Shown here one piece after another: positions 11,549 through 23,757 of a DNA stretch of 64,000 nucleotides (positions are counted from its first letter, which is position 1; each line of letters starts with the position of its first letter). Source of the DNA: Aphrophora alni. Lineage: Eukaryota > Arthropoda > Insecta > Hemiptera > Aphrophoridae. Made by a program: the position numbers and the translations under genes. The notes under the pieces were generated by a model. It ran no database searches. It saw only the letters and a program-made list of their open reading frames with translations, and was not told the origin of the DNA. Where the stretch lies: contig OY740767.1 of assembly GCA_963513935.1 (NCBI GenBank), positions 81,704,060-81,768,059 of the forward strand, written 5' to 3'.

Positions 11549-12095
11549 GTTTTTAAATTAAAAGAAAAGAAAGCCAGGTGATAATTTGGAAAAGAATAAG
11601 CTATGTGTATATAAATTTTAAAAAATGAGTATTAAAGACAGATACAAACAGAGAGAAATTTTGTAATTTTTTTTTTGAATTTTTGTTAAATTTTTATCTA
11701 TTTTTGGATTTTATAAATTTTATTTTTTTTTTTTTGGATTTTTGTAGTTTTTTTGTATTTTTTTGTTTTTTATTTAACTCTGTTTGGAAATATCTTAATT
11801 TGTAAAAAAAAGGAAAAAGAAAAAAAAATTAGAAAAGTTTCATCAAAAAAAAGATAGGTTTATGAAAAATGTCGTTGTATAGAAATGTTATACAACAAAA
11901 TATACGAATAAAGTATATGTTGGCAGCACACGAGAAACAAAGACCATTGAGTTACCACCAAACCAAATTTTAAACAAGATAAACAAACCGTAATCACAGA
12001 GTGTGACCAATAAGCTATTTTTAAGTTAGGCCTATCTGAGAACTGACCAGCTAGACAAATTTTAAATGGACGAAAACAACCACGCTCTGCTACCA

Positions 12096-14531
12096 GAAAA
12101 CATGTACCAATCTTACAAAACGAATAACTAAGGAAACGGAAGCTATACTGGGCCACATAGATTGGTCATGTTCAAAACTTACCTTTAAAGTAAAAAAAAA
12201 ATCACCAAAGTAGAAATGTTTCAGCCGATCACTCACAATTCATAAGATACTAGAAGTTAAGTCAATAAACCAAAGAACTAGATATAAATTTAGGTTTACT
12301 AACCAAAATTAAGTAAAAGATTTATACGCCCTTAATTGATAAGCAAAGACAAATTAATTATACACCCTTAAGTACAAAAGGAAAACATCAGATTACAAAA
12401 TTTACAAATATAAATTTAATTTGAATTTAAAATCCCTCCCCAAAATAAATCAAAAACCCTCCCCTTTAGCAATGATTACAGAATTCATACAAAATTGATT
12501 AAACAAGATTACAAAAATATTAACATGTAATACCATGGATTTGTTTATTAATTAACCTTTATGTCGTTGGCCAACTGTAAAGCTAAGTATAATTAAATAA
12601 ATAAAAATAAAGAATTATGAGACGTCTCTCTATTAAAAAAATATATATATAAAATTCCTAATATAGAGCCCTTAGGGCTGAGGTCCAAAATATGCTTTAG
12701 CTGCTCCTCCCAATTTTATTAAATACAAAAGACATATTTTATATATTATTAATTTTATCACAAAAATACAAGAACACAGCCTATTCAAAGTTCCTTATAA
12801 AGTCCACTGCAGATTTTTTAAGAAATTTATAAATTTTTGGTTCATAGCTACATAAATAAGAGCACTGTCGCAGAAAAGTATTTAGTAAAGCTGCATGTTG
12901 ATGGTTGGCTTTAACAGCAGAACATAAGTAGTTGTTGCATTTATGTCTAGTACTTGCACCAGTGAAAACTGCATCAAACAAAATAACAACTTTTTAGAAT
13001 GCAAGTAGGCTTTAAGACAAAGCATAGTAAAGCAGTTAGTTTTAAAAGTTTGCCTTTATAATATTTTTAATACAAGGTGACAAGTAGGCACTTTAAAAAA
13101 GATGGTAATTGTTACTACAGGACTTAACCAAGGTTGACTTGTCATGTTACTTTTAAATGTTTCTACATGTCAGCAGAGCACATGGTAAACTTAAAAATGT
13201 TCTTAGCTTGTAACACAAAATATATCAGAGATATAAATATTGGATATAGTTCTTTAAAAGTCATAAATATTCTAGATTACACTGCTTTAAATTTGTACAG
13301 AAAATAACTGTTTAGGCTAGGCCTTGATAAAATAGGCTAGGGTGTGGTAAATGTATAAGATTTAATATTTTAGGCTGTAAAAGTTAAAAATTTAAGGTGT
13401 AGAAAATTGAATTACATAGATTTTGAATTAAACTGTATGAGCTTGAAATATTATTTACAAAATAAAATGCAATTCTAACTTTATAAAACTTACAAAGAGT
13501 ACATGTCATAACCAAAATGAAAAGCTAAAACATTTTAACTCGGCAATATTGCTCCACATACCTGGTATTCAGAAGAAAGGACTTATAACAAAGGCATGTT
13601 AATTAGCCACGCACAGTTGTAAGACTTGCGACTAAATTAATTAAGAAAAAGTCACGACATAGCTAATACTTCGCGGTGATTTTACAAGCTAGTCTTAACA
13701 GATTAGTTTGTAGCAGGCTAATGGCCGACCTTTCTAAAAAAAAAAAAAAAACAAAGCTAAAATAACGGACGAGATAAGAACAGCTGATAAGTTGGCAGAC
13801 ATGGCTTTTACCTACTAACTGTAGATACTGTACGGAGTCGCCGCCCAGCGGAGAAAAGGGCAACTACGTGAAAAGAGGACAGACGGTAAATGCAGAACGT
13901 TGTATCTGCATGAACGTAATAACGAACACCCAGCTGCGGCTTGCAATCTTACTTTTAACAATATCGGGCAAGAATAAAATGCAAATAAACTTAGCTCTTA
14001 TAACTTACTTAGACCTAATAGTGTTTTGGAGAAATACTCTACCGCTCTGCTAACGCATCATCAAATTATTTATGTCCAAAAAACTGTAATTATTTAAATC
14101 CTGGAAGGTCCCACTCAGTGTCGAAATGAGCTCGATCCCAGGGGTGCTCCTGTGAGCTCTAACTTGAAACTGCTTCTACCACGACCTGTCAGCTTTTATA
14201 GAAGACTTTTATATCTCAGCAACCAGTCAGAGAACTAATAAGGTGTTTTGTGCACAGTTTTAAGGTTTGTTATAGTCCAACGTCTTGTTTGTGTACATAG
14301 TCGTATTTTGGGTAAAGTCCTTCACGATAAACCTACCCTATGCATGGCTCATCTGCTATTTACTTTATTTATTGATAAAGTCCACTATCCAAGGGACTTT
14401 AGGTATATATGATACTCATAAATAACCAACTTCTTACCGTTAATGGATATAACAGTTTTACTTGCCTAAGGAATATTCTTTAATATTTCTATAAAAAGAA
14501 AATATAGCAGTAAAAAATTTGAGCCGTTACA
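12096..14531 (-). other. Possible 5' LTR and leader region of the gypsy element
   Basis: On the minus strand a TGTAACGGCTC start at 14531 is followed by two TATAAAAG-like boxes (about 14195-14220) and a more GC-rich tract. This is how the start of an LTR (U3 then R) looks. The far edge is not resolved. The 2.4-kb span is long for one LTR and may include other insertions. No second copy exists in the window for comparison. Open frames here look accidental. Confidence 0.25.
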
Positions 14532-15200
14532 ATACATGTATTTAAATCCGTACAAAAACACATATACTTATACAATAATAACAATAATGTTGTGATAGTT
14601 GTGAAAACGGATATATAATTGTTGTTTCAACAATAAAATAGTAAATCGCCTACAAACAACGGGTTTTCCTGATGAGTAGATTATTCGAGACTCAGTGTTT
14701 CCTTTTTTATAATGTTTATTATTAGTAGTTTAGGTATATTCAAATTTAGTTTGAATTCAGGCTTCCATAATACATCAATATTATTAAAAACTCTATACTA
14801 CCTCATTGGTTGATTCCTACTACAACTAAAGGAAGGTTGATTCCGTTTACTGGCATTAGATTTTATAACATCACTCACAATCCTTAAGAGATATTGACAA
14901 AAAGGGAATCATTACACGGCACATAAATCTTTTATCAAACATCAAAATATATCGTCGTTCTTGGGATAATACAGGAAAAAATACTACAGGTACACTACCT
15001 GGCAGACATCATTTCGTCATGGTCAAAATGTGTTCCATAAACTTTCAAGTATAACAAGATAAAACTGTACTACATCAATTTATACTACTCATCTAATTGA
15101 AAGTCACTGTAATAGGATATAAAAATCATGCCTTTATTATTGCTAAAACTTTTTTATTTTAATATAATACTATTTTCTTTTTTTTTTGTTCTTGTTTCAG

Positions 15201-15452
15201 AAACATTGCGTAAGTATCCTGTAGGTGGTTCATTTCCCAGGGTATGCACAAAAAGTTACAAAATGCCAAACACTGATATAATCATCAAAGAAGGAGTACA
15301 AGTCTTTGTTCCCTCATATGCTATACATCATGATCCGGAATATTATCCAAATCCAGAAATCTTCGATCCAGAGAGATTTTCTGAAGAAGCAAAAAATGCA
15401 AGACCACAGTGTACATACTTGCCTTTTGGTGATGGGCCAAGACATTGCATTG
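15201..15452 (+). CDS. Cytochrome P450, ExxR/PERF/haem-binding exon
   Basis: Acceptor tttcag ends at 15200 and donor gtaaat starts at 15453. Joined to the exon at 3287-3511 it gives the K-helix ExxR (ETLRKYP), then the meander motif FDPERFSEEAK and the haem-binding loop PFGDGPRHC with the axial Cys thiolate. The exon ends one base into the codon after CI. Together with the next exon that codon is Ala, so the loop reads HCIA rather than the more common CIG, a substitution the family tolerates. All catalytic motifs are intact and the frame is clean, so the gene looks functional. Confidence 0.95.
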
Positions 15453-15630
15453 GTAAATCACTTGTATTTGTTGTTCATATTCTTCTTACTGATCACGAAC
15501 TATATTAATAGCTCTAATTAATTCTAAATAAGTTGACATAGAATACTTTTCATAGAAAATTTATCCCTTTTGCTTAAAATGTATGGCTTTGGAGAAACAT
15601 TGTATTGTACACTTTAATTTTAATCAGATT

Positions 15631-15774
15631 AAATTATACCAGTAATATCAAAACGAATTGTAAAGGCTAGCTTGTAAGAATTGATTGAAATCAATAAAAT
15701 TAATAAAATGTTATTTTCAGTCAATTTTGACAAGCTATCCTTTACAATTCGTTTTGATATTACTGGTATAATTT
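15631..15774. repeat. Long foldback: 44-bp arms around 56 bp
   Basis: Sequence 15631-15674 and the complement of 15731-15774 match at 43 of 44 positions. The right arm sits at the start of an unrecognised 75-codon open frame (15681-15905). No target duplication was identified. It lies in the last intron of the P450 gene and would form a strong hairpin in RNA. Confidence 0.85.
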
Positions 15775-16735
15775 CTTCGGACATGTTTCGTCATTTGTAT
15801 ATAAAAATTAATTCACCACGTTTTGTGACTATTGATCAACTAACGTTTAAAGGGAACCATCTAAAACATGAAAAGGAAATTGACCAGTTTATACCATATT
15901 GTTAGTGTGAAGATTTTGATTTGTGGTTTCCCTGATCACTTTTATATATAGTGAGGACAGCTCAGGCCTAAACTCAGAGTTCCTTTCTTTGTTACAAGCT
16001 TAAGATTTAGTTTCTTGCATAGTCCTAGACTATGTTGGCCTCTTTTATGTTTTTGTTTTACTATTTGAAAATTGATCCATACTCCAGTAACGTCATGTGT
16101 TAATTTTTATATAACAATTGTAGGAATAGTTTATAAAAATAATATGAACCATCATTAGCCAACAACTTTAAAAATAGTATCTTTAACATTCTTTGTATGT
16201 CACAATGTCTTATTAAAGGTCATATATAAGAGTTTATACGTAATTTGTTCTTATCTGAATGTCGTGTATCAGATTATATTATCCCCACTGTGTCATGATA
16301 GGCAAACTGCATTTTAAACATTATTTAGTCCTATTTATAATTTGTAAAATTTTAATTATTTTACTTCTATATGCATCCTTTTACTTTATCTCGGTAAGAC
16401 TAATAAAGACGAGGGGAGCAGTGTAACAGATTGAAAAAACTCAGTAACCAGATTCGAATCTGCACAACTTTTGATTACTGACAAGTCCGAACTGCAGCAA
16501 GCGAGACACATTCCTTAACAAACATAGTTTACCCTAGGTGATTTGCATAAATTGATACCAATGTCAAGGTAAAAAAAAAAAGAATTTCACAGCAACACAA
16601 ATGCAATAGAAGTGACTGGAAACTATGTAGGCCTAATACTCGTACATGTCCAGCAATATAACCTGTTTCAGTTGCAAACCTCTGTAATCAACTTGTTTCT
16701 ATTCTATTCATTGTTGTTTTGTTGTATTGTTTCAG

Positions 16736-16905
16736 CTATGCGTTTTGCGCTTATAGAAATGAAGGTGACTCTGTTTAAAGTACTCTCGCAGTTCGAGTTT
16801 CGTATCTGTGAAAAGACCAAATATCCAGTGGAATTTTGTAAAAAATCAATGATGGTTGTTTCTGGTCATGATATATGGCTTAACGTATACAAGAGAAACA
16901 AATAA
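16736..16905 (+). CDS. Cytochrome P450, terminal exon
   Basis: Acceptor tttcag ends at 16735 and the stop codon is TAA at 16903-16905. It encodes the L-helix just after the axial Cys (MRFALIEMKVTLFKVLSQFE) and the C-terminal beta region ending LNVYKRNK. The two leading bases complete the codon left open by the exon at 15201-15452. The 1.3-kb intron before it is ordinary. This gives the expected P450 C terminus. Confidence 0.93.
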
Positions 16906-17051
16906 CAAGAGATATTTATATGTTAACGTGAAGGACAAATAATGCCAATTACATATTATTGACAATATGTTACATATTATATTTCATTATAATGTTATTT
17001 TATTAATTGATACTGAGAATACACAATGTAAACATGTAAAATATTTCACAC

Positions 17052-17057
17052 AATAAA
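17052..17057 (+). terminator. Poly(A) signal of the P450 gene
   Basis: A canonical AATAAA lies 147 bp after the P450 stop codon and is followed by a T-rich stretch, as expected for cleavage and polyadenylation. Confidence 0.6.
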
Positions 17058-19659
17058 GTTGACTTTTTGATTTATTAACAAATTAAATTAAAACTATTTT
17101 TGAACACCCTAGAATACCTTAAAATCTCCTAAAAGTACAAGAAAAAAAAAGTGTTAATGAAGTACATAATTTTTTCCGGTATTCTCTCACAATTATTAAA
17201 TTATATTACAAACAGGTCGGTAAACCAAAGAATCAGAACGTGAAAGATATACAGTTGAGAAGGGTAGGTGAAGGATAAGTGATTTAATGGTAACATTTTT
17301 TGTTTAGACTATGTGTTAAGCAAGCTAAATTATAAAGAATCAATTATAAATATAGAGAACTAATAATTTATTAGATAAAATTCTATAAGAACTATTTACG
17401 TAGATAAATTCAGAAAGACCTCCAATGCAACAAACATAAATTAATGAAAGTTTAAAATACAATTCTAGTTTTTCAGGATGCGAACAAAATAAAAATCCAA
17501 CCTTTATTTAAAAACATTTGTTATGAATTGTTTACTTCTTTAATTGTGTTTTTGTTTAAATGTTTTGTTTAAATGTAAATGCTCATTGCAAATTGTTAAA
17601 CTACACAAATTATGTATGTTTACACTGTTCCTAACTAATTTAAACAGACCTATTGATTTGATCTAAATCAGGATCAGAGTACCTTAGTGACAACAAGTCG
17701 ATAAAATTATAAAATGTATCATAAAAATCAAATTCAATCATACCAGCTAGAATGTTGTTCGTCGAAAGTTCATCGTTTTTAAAGTTCTTGTGAGGGCTAA
17801 GAAGTGATAGGATAGGCCTACCTATGTAAATGAAAACAGTAGATACAGCCATTGCTGCTAGTTATACAATATGTGAAGACAAAAATCAATTCTCGATGTA
17901 CTTAAAAAAAGAAAGAAAAAACCAAAAACTGTTTGCTAAAAAGAAGAAGAATCTGAAAAACTGTTGGAGATTGATTTTTTTAATTAAGCCACAATTAAAA
18001 GTGAATCTTGACACACATTTATTAACGCTCTGCTCCACCTCCGCCATATTGGATTCATCTCCCATAAGAATAATGCTAAACTTGAGCAGTTGTAATGATG
18101 TCAATTTTCATTTCAGAATTATTTTTAAAAGATCATTTTAAAGATAAGGCGAACTCGGATGTTTCCTTTTTTTAAAAAAATGGGATATAATAATCATTAG
18201 TGGTTGAACAAATGGAGGGATATTTGTTAATAGATTTTCTATTTCGCTATTTTTTGTGAGTCAATAAAAAATATTTTATTGAAGAATAACACTCAGTATT
18301 TTATTATCTATTACAATAAAATAATGCCAAAGCGTCTAACTTAAAAAGTAGGGGAGATACAATGGATTAAGATTAAATGAAAACATATACCCATGCGTAC
18401 AACGCTGCCCTCGCGTGGTTTGAAAGAGAACTACACAGACGCGGAGGAATATAGCTTTTAGCACTGATAAGCCTGTTTTTTTTAATGTTTCATAATATTA
18501 CTAAAACTAACAACATTTTAATTCTCAAAATATTTCGTAGTATTCTACATAATGTCAAATATAACCATTAATGTAAATCATTTTTGCTAAACATTTATTT
18601 CTTTATATTATTACCCACATTAATCAAAATTACTAGCCAATTCCACATTGCAATTATTAAACCATTTCATTGTGTGACGAATAATATTTATTACATAGGC
18701 CTATACATTTGTTTAGCTACTGCGATTTCCTTTACGGTAATGAATACAGAACACATTTGGACTTTTGTTTCATGCTTGTGAAACTCCTATGAAATGTCAA
18801 CTAATCCTACCTACTATAGGTGTAATGTGTCAACATTTTCTGTGGGTTTGTCAAGTTTTGTGAATAGTTGGACAGGTTTGGTTTTCAAAACGGTTAGTTG
18901 CATTTTTTAAAGATTCTAATTTTTTTTAATATTGATGTAAATTACTATATTTTTTAAATTAGAATAAATAATAAATTATTCACCTATTCGTTTTTAGTTC
19001 TTTCTATATGCAAATGTAGCCTATGTCTTATATTATAAATATCTCTAATTTGCCATTTTTTATTTCTAATAACTAACGTAAATTTATTCGTAAATGAATC
19101 TTTTTTAAAAATTCAATAACATTAATGTTGGTAAGTTTATTATCTGCCTTTTCAGATTATTGTACAACAAAACTTAAAACGCCCGCCATGTCACGTAACT
19201 ACAGAGCTTTTTCGCGCGAAGCTTGACTGCCTATAACTTCCTGTGTTGTAGTTGGGTTGGGATGGGTGGGAGAAGGTTTAGTCAAGTCAAGTCTAGCGAA
19301 AAGTTGAATTGTCATATTGCAAGAATTGTTTTGTGATAAGAGGGATAGTACCAAAACGATTCTGTACTAGTAGTCATTTAGTGTTTATTATTTGTAGAAA
19401 CTAAGTATTGTATTTTTCAATAATTTTAATAACATTTTCTTTATTGTTGCTTGTTTTGAAAACAATAGGAAGTATGATTTTAAAAAATAATAAAAATTTA
19501 AAAAATATTTAAAAAACGAATAAAAGTCATGGGACTTCGAATCTACAAGAGGGGAGGGTTTTAAAATCTTTAGTTTGATGACCCGAAATAATGTTAAAAA
19601 GAAAAAAAATCAGTCAGCAGTTCCACTACTTCTGACAATAGTGTGTGTATTGATAATGC
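17058..19659. other. Intergenic stretch
   Basis: No supported gene. An unrecognised 70-codon open frame on the minus strand (17640-17852) has mixed composition but no splice partners or motifs. A GC-richer patch at about 19180-19300 with CG-containing words may be the start of the decayed element whose YqaJ fragment follows. Confidence 0.5.
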
Positions 19660-20115
19660 TGTGATAATAATAAAACTAAAAGTAATATTTCTTTTGATAA
19701 TGGTATGGCAGCAACTCCTGAAAGCCTGATTGATGACTTTGGGATAGTAGAAGTTAAATGTTCCTATTTTGGCAGAGATTTGACTCCAGAAGAAATAATA
19801 AGTCCTAAGAAAAGAATTGTTGGTAGTTTGTGGCAGCAAATGAGTGATGCCTTTTTAATTATTAAAAAGAAACCTTACTACTACCATCAAGTTCAATGGC
19901 AACTCCATATTGCACAGAGAAACTAGTGCCAATTTGTATTGTGGACGCTAAGCACTTAATGAAGATAGAGAAACTTAAAAAAACAAAAAAATGACGAGTA
20001 TTACAAAACAGAAATGGTCGAAAAGTTATAAAAATTTTACACAATTATTGTCTTATTGCCTGAAATTATTGACCCCAGACGCAGGAGAAGCATGTCCATC
20101 AGAGAACCACATTAT
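19660..20115 (+). pseudogene. YqaJ-type exonuclease/recombinase fragment
   Basis: The frame from 19705 reads ATPESLIDDFGIVEVKCSYF, then RDLTPEEII and YYYHQVQWQLHIAQRN. This is the core of the YqaJ (lambda-exonuclease-like, PD-(D/E)XK) domain: the EVK triad residues and the later QVQxQLH glutamine are visible. After a TAG at 19924 related sequence continues in other registers, ending in LLPEIIDPRRRR near 20050-20085. Such domains in insect genomes usually sit in multicopy transposon- or virus-like genes. The start is degraded and several breaks are present, so it is not functional. Confidence 0.7.
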
Positions 20116-20417
20116 ATTGTAGAATAACAGGAGAGAATTTAAAATAAGAGACAAATAAAAAAAATTTTATATCATTTAAGAAGCCCACTTGTGTGTAGCA
20201 CCCATGATTTAATTTGGTTTTTAAGAAACTGGTATTACTCCAATTTCAAATATGTTAGTAAATTATATCCATTGTCATAAATTACGTATTCAAAATCAAT
20301 ATTAAAAAAGGTTTAGACCCTAAACGATTGAAATTTAAGAAGCTTTTTTTGGTTTTTAGAGGTGGGTATTATTGGAGACCGATATGCGTAGAATACGTAG
20401 AATATGTTTATCAATTT

Positions 20418-20495
20418 AAGACCTACATCGTAAAATTCATATTGAAAATCAGTTTTATCGAAATCAGTTGAAAAAACAAAAATATATTTGTTATC

Positions 20496-20552
<57 letters not shown>

Positions 20553-20858
20553 TTTGGTGTGTTTAATATTTCAATATTTTGATCACAGAAGTTAAAAATT
20601 ACAATAAAATATTATTGGTAAATTTTAAATCAGCGTAACGAAAACATAGGCCTATGGAAAATAATATGATTAAAATAAGTTCTAAAAAAAAAAAAATGTT
20701 GAAATTGTTGGCCGTTATATGTTTGAGAGTCAGTATAAATCCTAAATAAAAGAGTTTAATAAATTAGAAATTAGGATATTAGAAAAAGTTTGACTAAAAA
20801 TCGTTGAGTAAAAATATGGTAATGTTTCTTCACTATATTATTTTTGGAGGTCTAGTAT
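20418..20858 (+). repeat. Interspersed repeat R, copy 1 (with 53-base T run)
   Basis: About 440 bp recurs at 35412-35795 in the same orientation, with many substitutions and small indels. Shared phrases include AAGACC, TTTTGATCACAGAAGTTAAA and GTCAGTATAAATCCTAAATA. This copy contains an uninterrupted T run at 20499-20551 where the other copy has only a short T tract. No coding capacity or terminal repeats are evident; the family is unidentified. Confidence 0.8.
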
Positions 20859-23082
20859 AAGTCAGAGTGAGACACTGGCACGAACGAGGCTGACGTCAAG
20901 AAAGTAGTATTATAGACAATTACAAGGTTAAGAAAACCTTTGTTACAACTGTTTTAAACAAACTTACCCTATGCTAAATATACTAGCCAAGACCTCCTAA
21001 TCTACAAATATAATTTTACAATACCTACAAGGCTGTATGTAGGGCTGTGTGAGTAATATGATGGTCCCATCAATTTGTTTTTTATATAACCGCGTGTCTG
21101 TCGACCTTGACTTTGGAATTAACAAATGTACATCATCAGTTAGACAACATAAACTTTTACATATTTATGAGGCTCCTAGATATGAAGGTAGACTACCTGT
21201 TTCAACCGGCCGTCATTTTCATTTTATTCAATAATATCACACCCATAGGTTACATGTTATTTAACTAAAATCACAATTACTAGATATATATTTAGTTTTG
21301 AGGTTATGTTTTCAATCATTTTGTAGTGGCTTTGTTATTTTTTATCAGATTCTGGCAGTAAATAGAAAGTAAAAAGTTGCACAAAATTAACTACAGTGGC
21401 ACATTATACGCCCTACGAGTGGAAAAGGATTTTCAAAACCCCGTGTTATTAAATTTGAAAATTGACCGTTATTTTAAAAATGTATCGACCAATCATTTTG
21501 GTAATCGAAGTTGTCCTATTTGTAAAACCAAAACTAATTAACAAATTTGAGCAAAATCTGATTTAAAATACGACCTCGAGCGTTAACGCACACGTATATA
21601 AATGGTAGTTCTTTTATAGTGGAAACTATTACTAGCCTATATCGTAAACTATTAAATACCAACTTTAAATGGGGGACAGTAGTTACTTTTTATATAACTT
21701 AATAATTTGTTTTTTACAACTCTGAAAATGTTCGCCATTTTATAATATTACTGCCAAATTTTTAATTGGTTATTGTTTGATATAGCTACTCCTTTAGATA
21801 TAGCGATTTTATGTTTGGAGCATTTTCAGGAGGTAATATTTTATTTTTCGGCACCTGGTATTGTCAACAAATAAAAAACTAAGAGTCTAAAAAGGTAAAA
21901 ACTAAAACCAGTAGCCTAAAGCACAGACAAAATCCTTGGAATCCAGGAACAATGAACCAAGCTTGACAACCAGCAATGTGTAATCAACTGCTAACGTTTG
22001 ATTTCGTGATTAAGTACGTTTAATCTTTTAGTTATTTTGACAGCTCAGGCATTTATTATATGTACCATTCGCAGGGGAAAATTTTAGTCAAGAAACGAAG
22101 GACCGCTTTGGAACCAAAGGAATGGTCATGTCAAGTGGAGAAATTTAGTTATTTAATTCGCTCGGTGACTTTGGCCTCTTTTAAATCTAGCAGTATCTGA
22201 GTTAACCATTTACAAAAAAACAAATTAACACATAACATTAGTTCATTTTTTAAAATAAAAAGAACAATTTGTAATGGAACAATTGATTATTTATGCATAC
22301 TTTACATCTGTAAAGTTCATACGTCCTTAAAACAAAATAATTACATAACGTTAAACAAATCCCCCCCCATAAGTTTTAAATTACAAAATATTTTGATGAA
22401 CAAAGATAATGGTAACAAGTTGTTAATAGTACTTAAGTTAAAAAATGATTCTAAGATTAAATTATTAGAATATAAAAAATAAAAAATTAATTAATTACAT
22501 TTACATTATCTGAGTTGGCCAAATATAAAAAAGGTTTATTATATAAAAATTATGTTAGAAAATTTACTAGTAATTGACGTCAATACTTTATAAATTTAGA
22601 AAACCAACACCTTTGGGGTCGTTAGGTCCGAAATTGCTAGCTTGTTCCTTCCAAAACAAATTAATTTTAGTTTTGCATTTTAAAAGAAAAATATTGTTAT
22701 TATTGTTTTAAAAAGAAAAGAAAACTTAAAGCATCATCTAAACAAATTTCACAAGTCCTCAATTAATGAAATACATAAATTCAAGTTCTTTGCTTATTTT
22801 TTTAGTTTTCACTTTTGCATTTTAAACAAAGCTGAAATGTCTTTCTGATGAAATGTCTGGACTTGAATTTGAACCTGAAGTTATAGCTTGAAGTTATAGG
22901 TTGTAATTCCAACTTGAACCAGCATAAGCTGAGAAATAAACATGTTGAAATTAGTAAATGAACAGAGACCTTTTACACGTTTAAACACCTCTGTTCTAGA
23001 TTTATAAGTAATATATTTCTCTGTAACTAAGCTCTGAAACTGCAATTTCTTTGAAAATAAAATGTTATATATGTTAAATAAG
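20859..23082. other. Intergenic stretch
   Basis: AT-rich, with short accidental open frames only. No gene, RNA gene or defined repeat is recognised. Confidence 0.55.
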
Positions 23083-23340
23083 TCAATTGATGATTTCACT
23101 TTATATTAACTAGAAATAAAAATGAATTGCTATTCGTTTTAAAAAGACTGTTTGAATTTATACTCTTATAATTTACTGACAAACTAAAATTAAGTTATAA
23201 TTAAATGTAATGATTTTCAATTGATGATTTCACTTTATAATAACTAGAAATAAAAGGAATTGTTATTCGTTTTAAAAAGGCTGTTTGAATTTATACTCTT
23301 ATAATTTACTGACAAGTTAAAGTTTAGTCATAATTGAAAA
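23083..23340. repeat. Tandem duplication, about 135-bp unit, two copies
   Basis: Units starting CAATTGATGATTTCACTTTA begin at 23083 and 23218. The second copy differs by scattered substitutions and short indels and fades near 23340. Confidence 0.85.
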
Positions 23341-23757
23341 TAGATTTTAAATTTTTACATTTATAAAGACAGTACATATTTTAACATAGTTAATACAGTA
23401 AAATAAAACAGTAACTTTCATTTACCTGGTTCAAGAGTTGTCAAAAAACGTTCGAAGACGAGGCATGAAGAATGAAGATAATGTTTTTTTTTTTGAATTT
23501 AGAAACAAAAAGAAACTTCCCACATTTTAGTGAAGCTTCTATATTGATTATTCTTACTTTTATAAGGAAGATAGATCAACATGATGACCGTTAAAGCAAA
23601 AGATAATTTTTAGAAAACTTTTCGAACGAATGTCATCAATGCAAAACTCAGATCCGAACTAATCTCTTATCGCCTGTGGGTCCCGTTTGTTAGCCTACGG
23701 CAAAAAATCACCTGACGCTATTTTCGGACTTGAACACTAGGGTACGCACCTCCAGGC

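Larger units (their letters stand above)
7938..12095 (-). mobile_element. Ty3/gypsy-type LTR retroelement, 3' truncated
   Basis: Gag, protease, reverse transcriptase and RNase H regions lie in order on the minus strand. Integrase and a 3' LTR are absent because the coding sequence gives way to a DNA-transposon fragment at about 7938. Upstream of gag, near 12078-12095, the minus strand reads TGGTAGCAGAGCGTGG, which resembles the tRNA primer-binding segment after a 5' LTR. LTR limits were not resolved. The copy cannot be autonomous: it lacks integrase and carries stops in gag and pol. Confidence 0.85.

Noticed and set aside
17640..17852. Unknown minus-strand gene of 70 codons
   Set aside because: Composition is slightly gene-like but no motif, splice partner or upstream signal supports it.
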